A DNA stretch of 64,000 bases from positions 110,753,469 through 110,817,468 of the forward strand of contig CM043951.1 of NCBI GenBank assembly GCA_014529385.2, written 5' to 3'. The position numbers were made by a program, and so were the translations under genes. Positions 11,701-20,940 of this stretch are shown here, in pieces (position 1 is the first letter of the stretch; each line of letters begins with the position of its first letter). The stretch comes from Adiantum capillus-veneris (Eukaryota > Streptophyta > Polypodiopsida > Polypodiales > Pteridaceae). The notes under the pieces were generated by a model. That model was not told the DNA's origin. It saw nothing but the letters and a program-made list of their open reading frames with translations, and ran no database searches.

Positions 11701-13902
11701 CACTTGACCATTGTGTTCGAAGAGCTGCGCAGTCACAGGTTACTTGTCAATCCTAAGAAAAGTGAATTCTTCCTCGAAGAGATCGACTTTCTGGGCCACA
11801 TAGTCTCAAAGGATGGTGTAAGAATGGATCCCGCAAAGGTCGAAGCTATCAAGACATGGCCAGACTTGAAGACTGTGCACGATGTCAGAAGCTTCTTGGG
11901 ATTGTGTTCCTACTATAGAAGGTTTATCAGAAATTTTGCAGAGATAGCATCGCCTCTTCACGCATTGCAAAAGAAAGAGGTCACTTTCAGATGGACCCAA
12001 AAAGAGATTTCAGCTTTTAGTCTCTTAAAGGAAAAGTTGACTTCAGATCCAGTTATTGTTTTGCCAGATCTCAGGAAGTCATTTGTGGTCCAGTGTGACG
12101 CGTGTGGCAGTAGCATCGGAGCAGTGCTAATGCAAGATGGACGGGTAGTAGCATATGAAAGCCGAATTTTGCAAGGGCCAGAGAGGACTATGCAAGTCTA
12201 TGAGAAAGAACTCTTGGCCGTTATTCATGCGCTTTCTAGCTGGAAGCACTACCTCTTAGGTGCTGATTTTGTTGTCCAAACAGATCATCAGACCTTGCGA
12301 TACTTCTTGACACAGTCAAAGTTATCCGAAAAGCATATGCGATGGGCAAACATTCTTTCCATGTTCCACTTCCAGATTATGCATGTGGAAGGCAAGAAGA
12401 ATGTTGTGGCTGATGCGTTATCAAGAAAGCCACAAATTTCAGCTGTGTCAATTCCTTATCATCATGAGTTAGATGACATGAAGGAACAGTATACTGCTGA
12501 TGAAGATTTTGCAAGGATCTTTGAACAGTTACAAGAGGGGCAACATCACGAGCACTACCTCCTCAGAGACGGTTTTATGATGATGCATGGCAGACTTTGT
12601 GTCACTAGGCCATTGCGACATAAGGTCATGGAAGAGAGTCATGTCCCACCGTATGCAGGGCATCGTGGCATTGATGCAACAGTTAAAGTGGTAGAGACGT
12701 TCTTCTATTGGCCTACCTTGAGGAGAGATGTGGATGCCTTTGTGCGAGCATGCATAGTTTGCCAAAAGGTCAAGTTTGACAGGCAAAAGGCACCAGGGTT
12801 GTTACAACCACTGCCGATTCCGGATAAGCCATGGGAAAGCATTGCTATGGACTTTATCTTTGATCTTCCAAGGACGCCAACAGGGAATGATGGTATATGG
12901 ACCATTATCTGCAGGTTCAGCAAGCAGGCCCATTTTATCCCTGTCAGGAAGAAGATAAAATCTGATCAGATGGCACGCTTGTTCATGTACAATGTGTTTA
13001 AGTACCATGGTATGCCACAATCGATTATCAGTGATCGTGATCCTCGCATGACCAGTTTGTTCTGGAGAGGATTGTTTGAGAACATGGGTACTACGCTCAA
13101 GTTCTCGTCTTCGTTTCATCCACAAACTGATGGACAGTCAGAAGAGGCCAATTCTACTGTCTTAGATCTGCTGAAATGCTATGTGTCAGATAATAAGGGC
13201 AAATGGGAACAGTATTTGCCTATGCTTGAGTATGCGTACAATAATACGGTGCATTCGTCTACTGGCAAAGCACCTTTTGAAATTGTTGAAGGCGGCAAAA
13301 AGGTTCCTCCCATTTTGCATACAAAGGACAAGATCTTTGAGGCAGATCGATATGTTGAGAACATGGATGAGATGTATAAGAAGATTAAAGTTGCCTTGGA
13401 GAAAACTCAGGCAAAACAGAAAAAGGCTGCTGATCGTCACCATCGTGAATTGTTACTATCACCTGGTGATTGGGTTCTCTTAAGGTTCGAAAAGGCAAGG
13501 TTAAAGAAGATGAAGGGCAAGGAACGGCTGTTTCCTAAGCTCAGCATGCGTTACTATGGGCCTTTTCAAGTGCTTGACAAGATCAGCGATGTGGCTTACA
13601 GGCTGAAATTGCCTGATGCATGGAAGATTCATAATGCGTTTCACGTGAGTCTTCTAAGACCCTTCGTGGGTGATGTGCCAGAAGATATGTCAGTTGGACG
13701 TTATTTGGTGAAGTTCAAGAACTATCCGCCTATGGATGCAAAGTGGATGGAAGAGCATGAACTGTCAGAGTCACCAAATGTATTGCAGCTTTACCTTGAA
13801 GCCTTTGGGTTACAACCTACTTATGCCCCAACCCAACGTGTGCAAAGGAGGGGTAATGATAGAGCTAGTACATCAAATGTACATATGAATTCATTGCCAT
13901 AG
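8785..13902 (+). CDS. Gag-Pol polyprotein of chromovirus element B
   Basis: Single 1,705-aa ORF; the ATG at 8785 is chosen because only a GTG lies upstream in frame. Residues 1-300 are predicted disordered, with a Gly/Met/Gln/Phe-rich part at about 170-275. The Gag domain spans about 300-480, with a CX2CX4HX4C knuckle at 544-557. Protease: IFFDPGAKANFIS, Asp 616; D-P-G replaces the usual D-T/S-G. RT has FFDDMIVYS, Asp 958 and 959. RNase H starts with Asp 1105. Integrase has an HHCC finger (about 1285-1330) and a DD35E triad at 1356, 1417 and 1453. The GPY/F module (YYGPFQ) is near 1590. The C-terminus has a chromodomain-like RYLVKFKNYPPMDAKWMEE (1639-1657) that lacks the first strand and hinge. 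No stop or frameshift. Gag and Pol in one frame is common in plant chromoviruses. Confidence 0.95.
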   Translation: MADKGKGIMEEGSSPKDRQEIPMVFEIGESSRPRQSVPPVNVNVSPVVQGFMTGQLEDDAFKTQLVAAVNVFSQLVQNPRFMEFLQAPPVQQQNRQPTPRTELVEAQAQVLHEAQEEREHSHVAESGAPKQVPPVLEQVARTPIPQVMPVQPATFQSEHAVLNGQGAGYQAMHSVFPPPTVHPGYFGGGSVFQSMAGYASGSQPYMPGTVFGGMQGIMPNPMYGTIGMQQGFHGNQGQFGVPQAHFGMAGFSGQQPDIAPLTQNVNGQHVPIMPSTVPMLQTIPYDNLGALEKPKAYKEGGAAVKFSTFSGFEDKTKALTFLQQFDTAYAGGNFTEASKVRKAATFLKDNALTWWTTLLMQGQAPATWVYFKQMFASAWLSNEFEADVLTDWHQLTAASCKSLLEYNRRFCKALLSVTSYRFVPLTEQIEKYCCGLPKGLRDYCTKNRVATLTQLMEVANTGLALLKGEDSGFPSSDKGGQQKKNSAKKPFVKTAPDASQGSEKATKDKDSAGTSGAQAKKQKRKPFVRKSLEEKKVLMAENKCFICEQPSHFSINCPQRKRPADSEDKEDQKGKKPKSTAGLVPDMVGDRPNTDASELCRAWGKVRDQTALIFFDPGAKANFISPELAMKLGIKAEEMGYTAEAGLACPGHSECVTPIIGKLRLHIQSYVDTEEFYIMPLEGCDALLGIPWMFRVHGVLDAYNKKITVQHRGKTHILDVKLKGESVPIVSASAITSVIKNHLSVYLIFARDVSDRDQSNLSVLDKERLAFLQKFSDCFSDSLPSQLPPERPEDHRIDLVPGCSPPNRPPYRVSAAQQKEIMGQVEELLEKGLIQPSSSPFCSPVLLVQKKDGSWRMCIDYRALNKNTIKNRFPIPRIDDILDRLEGAAIFSRIDLKSGYHQIRISPEDVHKTAFRTTFGLYEFLVMPFGLTNAPATFNRMMDRIFRSHQQFVGTFFDDMIVYSKNEEEHRRHLTIVFEELRSHRLLVNPKKSEFFLEEIDFLGHIVSKDGVRMDPAKVEAIKTWPDLKTVHDVRSFLGLCSYYRRFIRNFAEIASPLHALQKKEVTFRWTQKEISAFSLLKEKLTSDPVIVLPDLRKSFVVQCDACGSSIGAVLMQDGRVVAYESRILQGPERTMQVYEKELLAVIHALSSWKHYLLGADFVVQTDHQTLRYFLTQSKLSEKHMRWANILSMFHFQIMHVEGKKNVVADALSRKPQISAVSIPYHHELDDMKEQYTADEDFARIFEQLQEGQHHEHYLLRDGFMMMHGRLCVTRPLRHKVMEESHVPPYAGHRGIDATVKVVETFFYWPTLRRDVDAFVRACIVCQKVKFDRQKAPGLLQPLPIPDKPWESIAMDFIFDLPRTPTGNDGIWTIICRFSKQAHFIPVRKKIKSDQMARLFMYNVFKYHGMPQSIISDRDPRMTSLFWRGLFENMGTTLKFSSSFHPQTDGQSEEANSTVLDLLKCYVSDNKGKWEQYLPMLEYAYNNTVHSSTGKAPFEIVEGGKKVPPILHTKDKIFEADRYVENMDEMYKKIKVALEKTQAKQKKAADRHHRELLLSPGDWVLLRFEKARLKKMKGKERLFPKLSMRYYGPFQVLDKISDVAYRLKLPDAWKIHNAFHVSLLRPFVGDVPEDMSVGRYLVKFKNYPPMDAKWMEEHELSESPNVLQLYLEAFGLQPTYAPTQRVQRRGNDRASTSNVHMNSLP

Positions 13903-14072
13903 ATGGAAATGGCAAAAGTATGAAGGCCTCATTAAGTCATTTGTATCTATGTATGTTACGACCTTTCTTGCGGATACATGCGATGATAAAAGAGTGTTGA
14001 TAGCACAAGATCATCAGTGGCGTGTATTTATGGTATGCAATCGAGGACGTTTGCGATTTCAAGAGGGGGGTA
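13903..14072 (+). promoter_or_regulatory. Element B 3' leader and polypurine tract
   Basis: Short non-coding stretch ending in AAGAGGGGGG (14061-14070) plus TA, directly before the 3' LTR. The same tract is used by family A. Confidence 0.9.
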
Positions 14073-15553
14073 TGCCACGAGGACGTGGCAGTTATTAACC
14101 ATGTCACAGAGATGTGGCAACTGCTAACCTTGGTTGTTGGTTTCTTTCCAATGGGGTTTATTTTATTTATTTTGAGACCCTCTTTTTGAAGTAGCAAACG
14201 GTCGGACATTGTATGGCCAATGTGAACGGTAGATTCACCCACAGACGGGAAGTGGTCGGCACTGGAATTCGTATGGTAAGAGGATGTCTAGGCTCAGAGC
14301 AAGATCATATAGGTCCCCCCGTTGCACTTAGCAAGTTGGTGGATACTAGGAAGTGAACTCAATTAAGGCGTAAAGTCAAGGTGGGACTACCAACAAATAG
14401 TATCCGACAATTGGGCCACATTGCATTTTTGGATGCGGTCCCAATGAGGATAGATGGTCAGAAGACCAGTGGGAGCCCAACGGAAGCATCTCCTAAAATT
14501 TAGGGAACTGCTATTTTGGGCCACGAAATGTGTTCGCGTCATTACCTTCGGTATGACTAGGGGAACACTTTACAACTCTGCCGCGAAGTCAACTGACGCA
14601 CCAGTTGAGATATTTTTAGCAGGGAGAGCCCAAACTCGGAAACTGGGCGACGTGTCAGCTTGTGAGCGATTCTGCCACTCTGGGAGGCAAAAACGAGCTG
14701 CATATCATCAAAGGGGGCGCCATTTTCAGCCACAGGCGGATTGTAACAGGTACAGAAGCTATGGAATGCTTACCTTGCCCTCTATGCACAGTATGGTGAC
14801 GGGAGTGATGCCCCGCACGCTACATACTGCTCTCTTTCTCCCCTACGTGCAGTTATGTGATGCCCCACAAGAGGGCTACTCATTTGATTGATGTACAGTT
14901 GTGTGGGTTCATGCTTTTGTGCTGAGGCAAGAGCCTCCTTGAGCAGGAACAGGGGTAGCTAATTGCTGCTCCAAAGCAGGCACTGGTGAGGGTCATAACC
15001 TCACCGTACAGGTGCAAAATCAGCGCTGTGTATGCGCTGTAATTTGACTGTTTTTCAGCCATACGGACGCCAGGATCATTGGGAATCGTGCCCCATTGGC
15101 AAAGGACAGTTAGGGGACTGTTTGGGGTTGAAAACAGGGCAAAAACCAGTAAATACAGCGTGCTGAATTTACTGTTTTTGGACAGGAATCAGAGGGTATA
15201 CGACAGTGCAAGCGAGTTCCAGCAGGGGAATTGGTTTCGCGCAAGTTTTGGGGCTGTTATGCTGCCGAAATTTGGCCAAATCAAATGGTATCTAGGTGGA
15301 TACACGTGAAGGATTCCCAGGACCTTACCTTGTAATTTACCCTCCTAAAGAATAAAGAAATATCGAATGGGACGCCAATTTTGGGGCCTACAGGTTGTCG
15401 GCGTCTGCTCGGAGCATTCTAGCTTCCGAGCCGTGTGTGAGTTGAAGTGTTAACTCCCGTCGCAGGTTCTCTTTGCAAAGTGCTCTGTGTGTGTGTATAA
15501 AGTAAAGAATTTCGGGTGAAAGCCAACGCCTACCGCCCTACGGGCCGGTTTCA
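14073..15553 (+). repeat. Element B 3' LTR
   Basis: 1,481 bp, starts TGCCACGAGG (third base T to C relative to the 5' LTR) and ends GGTTTCA. About 18 substitutions against the 5' LTR, three of them clustered in the GAAATACCGAAAGGGG block. Confidence 0.95.
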
Positions 15554-15790
15554 CTTTCTCATCAAGTAGCCTTCCCGAAGGGAGTATCCAGCTATTGTCT
15601 CCCCATCCCGTATCCGTGTGAAAATATCTGCAAAATCTGTATTTGTGGCATACTGATTGGCTATATTCTCGAAGCTCCTATGATGTATCGCGGAAATAGC
15701 CAGAACCAACGGGCTCCGAGACAAAGCATCTGCCACCACATTCTTCTGTCCCTGCACATGGACAATCTGGAAGTGAAACTGTGACAAGAG
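15554..15790 (-). pseudogene. A1 RNase H to integrase-start remnant
   Basis: Continuation of A1 beyond element B: SQFHFQIVHVQGQKNVVADALSRS and the following spacer up to GYLMRK. At about 15790 the sequence jumps to the protease-RT linker (GTGTGGAGAAAAATCTTGG), so RT and half of RNase H are deleted. Confidence 0.85.
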
Positions 15791-17548
15791 TGTGGAGAAA
15801 AATCTTGGCGTTCTTTTGATCAGGTCAAAACATATTCAACCTTTATCCATCGTTCAGTTCTCTCCCAAAAGAATGAGTAAAGAAACTGAAGTTCATCAAG
15901 TACAATTCTTTGAGCCCTTCATTTATCGAAGTCACTTTCTCTGCCCGGTAGTCAACTACGGCGTAGTTCTTGTGGTACCAAGGGATCCTGAGTAGAACGT
16001 CACTCGCATGCCTTGAAAACCCCTGTCATTGCAAACGAAGTTTGCCAATGCTCGGTGTAATGGCAACATCCCATCCGGGTGCCAGTCGAACTACCTCCGC
16101 CTGTCGCGTGAGTCTGTCGGGCGTAATTCCAAATCGAATTCCAAGTGAAAAAAAGTTGGCCTTGGCTCCTTCAAAAGAGCTTCTTGATCCTTTACTTTGC
16201 CCCCAAAAAGCGGCAAAGTTTGTACTTTCATTCATTAGATTCGGTGCAGGTTCCATGCCATGTGGTACCAGTTCTGCTTTTCTATCTGCCTTTTCTGCCA
16301 CGTTTCTCAGCTGCTCTCGAACTCTCAGGCGTGTCGTCGTCTTTATCATTCTGTTCTTTCTGTGCCTTTTTAGGGCACTTCGCGGAGATATGTCCATGTT
16401 CCCCGCATCAAAAGCACTTCCCCTTTCTAATGAAGCGAGCTCTCTCCTCAGGAGTAAGCTTGGGTCGTGCATCCTTTTTCTCTGGGTTGCTCTTTTTCTT
16501 TCTACTTTCATTTCCAGAAGTTTGTTCAGCTCGATGTGTCATGGCCTCATCTGTGGGGTAGGTCAGATTGCTAGAGTGAATGGCAAAGCCCCGCTTCGCA
16601 TGACTCATAAACTCCTGAATAGAAGCTGACTTCTGTTCCAAGCAGTGATCTCGGATCTCTGTAGGTAGACCCAAGGTAAACCGCTCAATCTGTTCTCTGA
16701 ACGAGATCTTCTTGAATGAAGAGGCGGGTAGAAAAGAGCTCCAGAATCTTTCATAGTAAGCATGGATTGTATCTTTCTTGGTCATCTGAAGATGGTTCCA
16801 AGCAGCTCGTACATCTCGTTCATATTCTTGCATCAACCAAGAAGAAATAAAAAGATTCTTAAATTTCAGCCATTTAACTGTCGCAGTCTTGTTTAAAAGA
16901 AGCACGGACCACCAAGTACGAGCATTCCCCTTAAAGTAAGAGGCAGCTCTCCGAATCTTGGAGTGCTCTGAATAGCGTCCTCCCGCGAAAGCAATGTCAA
17001 ACTGCTGTATAAAAGACAAAGCCTTCGAAGCATCTGAGTATCCTGAAAAAGTATCAAACTTGATCGAGTGGCCACCTTCCTTAAACTCTCGGACTTTCTT
17101 GCTTTTATCTTCGAGAAAGTCATAGTGGTTGGCTTTGTAAAAATTCTTCTTGTTCGCATAAAAGTTTCCGTCATCGGAATTTGAGCTGTCTGTAGACGAG
17201 TCCTCAGTAGAACTGTCAGTCTTTGGGCGAGTTAGCCTTCTTTGCCTTTTTCTTGCCCTTTCCGAAGCTTTGTTTGTTGCTTCGCTTTTTACCTTCGCTC
17301 GAATCTGAAGAGCTAGAAGAACTGTGAGAAGAAGAAGAACTGGGTACTCCTTCAAGTCGAAGACGCTTCTTCCGTTTCTTTGCCTTGTCAAAAATCGACT
17401 GACGACCCAAATATTCCGGGAAGTCAGTGCTTTTCTGCTGCTTTTTGCCGTGCTTTTTGGCTTTCTTTTGCGTGTCAAAAAGCTGAGCAATCTGTGCATC
17501 AACCACCTCTTGTAATTTCTTCTCTGAGTACTGTTTGTGATCAGAAGG
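15791..17548 (-). pseudogene. A1 Gag and protease remnant
   Basis: Gag is read from 17548 downward. It has a Lys/Ser-rich region with poly-Ser and acidic runs (17200-17510), then the Gag domain (FDTFSGYSDASKALSFIQQF near 17060) through LGLPTEIRDHCLEQ (about 16650). The zinc knuckle near 16400 is broken by an in-frame stop (C-F-stop-C-G-E-H). The protease near 16160 reads SSFEGAKANFFS, with no Asp at the active site. The remaining sequence to 15791 is the protease-RT linker. Frameshifts are present at about 17170 and 17510. Confidence 0.8.
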
Positions 17549-17876
17549 TTTCCGTGCCTAGAGATATTGGCAGATATTGGCCCCAAAGACTGGCGCCCCT
17601 TTCGGTATTTCTTTTTGTATTAATCAGTTCAAAGTACAAGAGAGTGGCTCGGGTTTCACTCTCAGACTCTGCATCCAGATGCTCTGAGAAGTGAGGCCCT
17701 CACCACTAATTTAAAGGTTACAAGGGATGCCCAAAAGCAGAGCCCCAAAAGCTTGAAAGCAAAAGCAAATTCTCTCTCTCAATGAGAGTTAAAATAAAGC
17801 AATTCAACTCTCTTTCTCTCATCCAAAATCTTTGCGTAACAAAAGCTGGATTTGCGTCGCTCATTTAATTTTTTTT

Positions 17877-17909
<33 letters not shown>

Positions 17910-17988
17910 TTCGCGATTTTCGAAAATTAGGGTTTCTGGCAGAAATTAGGGTTTTTGCTGTCCATAGCCATGTCATCACTTTGTGACA
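17549..17988 (-). repeat. A1 5' LTR, truncated, with a C32 run
   Basis: Matches the A LTR from GTTCCGTGCCTAGAGATATTGG onward, but its U5 end and the primer site are missing. GATATTGGC is duplicated at 17562-17580. A run of 32 C (17878-17909) replaces the short C run of the partner LTR at 5267-5272. Ends TTTGTGACA at 17988. Confidence 0.85.
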
Positions 17989-17993
17989 GCAGG
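17989..17993. repeat. Target-site duplication GCAGG, right copy (element A1)
   Basis: Pairs with 4839-4843. Confidence 0.9.
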
Positions 17994-18408
17994 CTACAGT
18001 GTCACTTTCACAGGACACATAGTTAGTACAGTTGGGATGGTCTGGTTCACACTGGACGGACTCTCTAGGCTGGGCAGTGACACGTGGTAGGGATATGGAC
18101 GGTGGTCTAGTGGACATCGTGGCCAGGTCACCACCACCACTCAGTTTGGAGATAGACTGAGATGGCTGACATTTATAAGCCGTTGGTGGCAGTTTTACTT
18201 CCTTTAAGCCTTCTATTTGGTAGATTCTGCAGCTTTCAGTGGGGATGCGGGCTTGCACTTTGCATCCTCGAGTTATGTTTCAACTGTTTTTAATTTTTAT
18301 ACCTTTTTTGAGTTACGGGTCTTCACTGTGATTCTTTCTGTTTTGTTGTTTTCCCTCAAGTGTGAGTTTTCTCACTGGTTTTCCACGTATAATATAACGA
18401 CTACTACA
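17994..18408 (+). repeat. Small LTR related to the TRIM-like element at 49374-51171
   Basis: With 4835-4843 it forms an LTR starting TGTAGCAGG-CTACAGTG. The first 190 bp match the reverse complement of 49374-51171 LTRs (GGTTCACACTGGACGGAC, GTGACACGTGG, CTAGTGGAC.TCGTGGCCAGGTCACCA). A TATA-like TTTATAAGCC lies at about 18172. The sequence then diverges. The end at 18408 (ACTACTACA) is tentative. No second LTR was found. Confidence 0.55.
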
Positions 18409-18445
18409 AAGTTTGTGGAAGCATGTATCAAGTCCTAGTTCACCC

Positions 18446-20014
18446 GACAACTAACCACATAGCAAACTATAGAAGCCTGACTTGGAATTGCTGCGCGCTG
18501 ATATCCTGTAGCTTCCATCGCCATCCCCACCTGCTCCCTCGCCTCATCCTTCCAGCTCGCCCCCCCCCCCCCCCCCCCCCCCCCCCCTTCCCCCTCCCAG
18601 CTCGCCTCCCATCCCTACCTCGTCCATCCCTAGTTGCTCGCCTCCTTACCCTTGCCCTCCCCTCCTAGTCGCCTATCCCCCCCCCCCCGCTACAAAAGGA
18701 TTGATATGGAGAGCTATATCAGGAAGGAGATGGATGCTGCAGGGGCGGACGTTCCTCTTCGAGGAACCTTTTCAGGAGACCCTTATGAGGCCCTCCGACC
18801 CCCCCCCCTTCCGCTTCTGCAATAGGTATTCATCTTTCTTCTGACACCTTGCGCGCCATTCACGAATCTACCATAAGCTTGGAGTCTTGTTCTTTGGCCT
18901 GTAAAGTGGTGGGAAGTCTATGCTCAACAAGGCTATTGAAGGACTATTTTCAAGCTTCACTTCTTCACGTCAATTTTAAGATTGTGAATGTCTCCCCTCT
19001 CGGGAGAGGCTTCTTCAGGGTGCAGTTCGAGTCTGAAAGTCAAGCCATGGAGGTCTTAGCACAGGGCCCTGTGGACTTTCATTTTGCCATAGGCTTTCTT
19101 GCCAAATGGACATAGGGAATGGATCTAAATGGACTTGTAGGTGGAACTGCAGTTACAGCTAGATTCCCAGGACTTCTTCCAGAATTTGCTCCGCATGTTA
19201 ATGAAATTGGGAGATGTATGGGTTTTGTGGTTGGAGATGCTGCGATTCCTGATGATGAGGATCGCACAATCTCCATAAGGATGGTGCTCTTCCCATCCTT
19301 GGCGAAGAACCCTCTGCAATTTATTTCACTCCCGACCATTCATGGGGGAGAAATTTTACAGAGGGTTTTCTTCATTGGTCTTCCTGGTCACTGCTTTGTT
19401 TGTGGCAGAAAAGGCCATGTTGCTGCAGATTGTACTCGACGCAGGATTTCTCCTGATCAAAGGCAGCAAGCTTCAAAACAAGAGGCACTTCATGCGAATG
19501 GGGGATTGGAAGATCACTTGGTAAGGAGAAGAAGTGAAGCAGAGAAAGCTAGGAGGAAGGAAGGGAAGAAAAGAAGACAACGAGCTAGGAGAACAGAGGC
19601 TCCAAAGCTTGTGTATAGAAGAAGAGAAAATGTTTCTCCTCTCTCCTTGGATACTACTTCTTCACTAGCTCTTCACGATCTGCCAGTTGATCCTCAGGGG
19701 AGTGATTTGGATATCAGCAGCAGTTCCGAAGGCATAAATTCAGCTTATGAGTGGCATTTTCCTTCTTTGGTAGAAAGTGCTAAGAAGTCTGCCGAGTCTT
19801 TGAAGACGCCTAGGAGGTCTTCAAGACTTAACCCCCATATCTAGCCTTGATTTGAGGCAATCTTGTATCTTAGATTGCCCTAGGTTTTTATTTTTTGGTG
19901 ATACCATTTATGGTGTTCTCTCTGTATTATTCTGATGTAATTCTACCTTGGGGTCTGTGCCCTTGAGGTGATTTTAATAGAAAGATTTCTCTTTTGGCAA
20001 AAAAAAAAAAAAAA
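18446..20014 (+). mobile_element. ORF1-only LINE (HAL1-like) with poly(A) and 16-bp duplication
   Basis: A retroposed unit flanked by the direct repeat AAGTCCTAGTTCACCC (18430-18445 and 20015-20030). It starts with a C-rich leader including a run of 28 C (18560-18587), carries one plant-LINE-type ORF1 (18706-19844), a 155-bp 3' UTR, and ends in about 16-18 A. There is no ORF2 (no endonuclease or RT) between ORF1 and the tail. It looks like a non-autonomous ORF1-only LINE, analogous to mammalian half-L1 elements, mobilised by LINE machinery. Confidence 0.85.
18706..19844 (+). pseudogene. LINE ORF1 protein (RNA-binding, CCHC knuckle), lightly damaged
   Basis: The start is taken as the ATG at 18706. 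A frame change is needed at the C run 18801-18808, and one in-frame TAG (19113-19115) interrupts it. The N-terminal part resembles the DUF4283-type ORF1 domain of plant LINEs (HVNFKIVNVSPLGRGFFRVQFE, then FAIGFLAKW). A CX2CX4HX4C knuckle (CFVCGRKGHVAADC, about 19390-19432) follows. Next is a very basic stretch, RRRSEAEKARRKEGKKRRQ, and an acidic Ser-rich tail. Such proteins bind LINE RNA. It is followed directly by a 3' UTR and poly(A), with no ORF2. Confidence 0.8.
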
Positions 20015-20030
20015 AAGTCCTAGTTCACCC

Positions 20031-20617
20031 ATCACTTGGCACCAATGAGGCTGATGCGATATCATAGTATCTGTGAATACTACACATGATGGATGTGATG
20101 ATGACTGCCATGGGCTTATAATGTGCACTTGCTTTATAGGTGAAAAGCTCAGTTATACTTTCTGACAAAACTATATTTGGGCTTTCCTTGGATCCATGTA
20201 TGTATATAAACGTTCATTTACTCTCAAGACTCTGCTCTGTGATGCATTTCAACAAAATGTAGTTTGTTCTGCCACTTGAATTGTGAAGGTTGAGAGCAGT
20301 TTCAAGTATTGGGGGAATATTGAGTTGTTGAAGTTTCTATTGGACAGTACAAGAGCCAAGGCACACACAGGGTGATTTAAAGTGAAGTTTGGGGCTTTCT
20401 TGAATGGGTGTAATTACTTGGTTTCAACAAACCATCTACTGAATTCTTTTACCTTTTATCTTAGGAGTCTTTTATATCCATATAAGGTACAAAACAGTAC
20501 TTGTATTTATGTCATTAAAACAATATTGTATTCTACGTTATATGCTTGGTCACTTCTATTGAAGTTCCTTTGTTTTGGGGGGATGGTGAGACCTTACTTT
20601 GTTTAAACATGTGGCAG
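20031..20617. other. Unique intronic DNA upstream of a host exon
   Basis: AT-rich, with no repeat or coding similarity I can recognise. It is probably intron of the TMX2-like gene, since it ends in a good acceptor (TTTAAACATGTGGCAG). I looked for a preceding exon ending in phase 1 and found none I trust. Confidence 0.5.
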
Positions 20618-20691
20618 GAAATGTCATTCAAATGACCCCTCTACAGCTTGAAAACTACCTTTCAGAAGGAACTGCAACAAGATGTTGGCTG
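20618..20691 (+). CDS. TMX2-like: TMX2-like thioredoxin-family protein, exon upstream of the giant intron
   Basis: A 74-nt exon between acceptor CAG (20615-20617) and donor GTATGT (20692). The open frame uses two bases to finish a codon, then NVIQMTPLQLENYLSEGT and CWL, ending in phase 0. This corresponds to the strand and helix just before the thioredoxin fold of TMX2 proteins (the segment leading into W-x-V-E-F). The next exon in frame, 31,992 bp downstream, begins IEFRAVWSPQC, also phase 0. Upstream exons, which would encode the membrane segments, are not identified. Confidence rests on phase agreement and continuity of the fold; no transcript was available. Confidence 0.75.
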
Positions 20692-20940
20692 GTATGTTTT
20701 CTATTTAAATGCATTTGTGTAGCTCACCCCTGAAAACTATCAAGGTCCTTGGAGATGTCTGCAATCACAGCTTGAGAGGATGTGTCTCTTTCTTCGGGCA
20801 AGAGCAAAATCTTTGTTTCTGCATCTATTGGATCTTGTTATCTTAGGTTTTAAGTTGAAGCTTCTTCTTCAAGAGTTTTGCCTTCTTCTAGAGGTGATTG
20901 TTTTGAATTCCTCTCTCGAACGTGATCATATGTCTTAAAA

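Larger units (their letters stand above)
7206..15553 (+). mobile_element. Intact Ty3/gypsy chromovirus, element B (8,348 bp)
   Basis: Complete LTR retrotransposon: two LTRs of exactly 1,481 bp with TG...CA ends, a 17-base primer site at 8687, one uninterrupted Gag-Pol ORF, a polypurine tract at 14061-14070 and a 5-bp target duplication CTTTC. Comparing the LTRs by eye I count 18 substitutions and no length change, about 1.2 percent, so this is the youngest insertion in the window. It lies inside the older copy A1 in the opposite orientation. Everything needed for transposition appears open, although the protease motif and chromodomain are unusual (see the CDS). Confidence 0.97.
4844..17988 (-). 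mobile_element. Ty3/gypsy chromovirus copy A1, defective, hosting element B
   Basis: Minus-strand element bounded by TGTCAC...TTACA-type LTRs with 5-bp target duplication GCAGG on both sides (4839-4843 and 17989-17993). In sense order: 5' LTR remnant 17549-17988, Gag and protease 15791-17548, an RNase H/integrase-start scrap 15554-15790, element B (7206-15553), the rest of integrase with a chromodomain remnant 6042-7205, a 3' leader, PPT 5391-5400, and 3' LTR 4844-5388. RT and most of RNase H are deleted (junction near 15790). The 5' LTR has lost its U5 end and the primer-binding site. Not autonomous. Confidence 0.9.

Noticed and set aside
20128..20250. Possible TMX2 exon after CTTTATAG
   Set aside because: Joining it to the exon at 20618 would create a stop at the junction, and no fold similarity is seen.
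20462..20486. 22-nt mini-exon (TTATCTTAG to GTAC)
   Set aside because: The required phase contains TAA.
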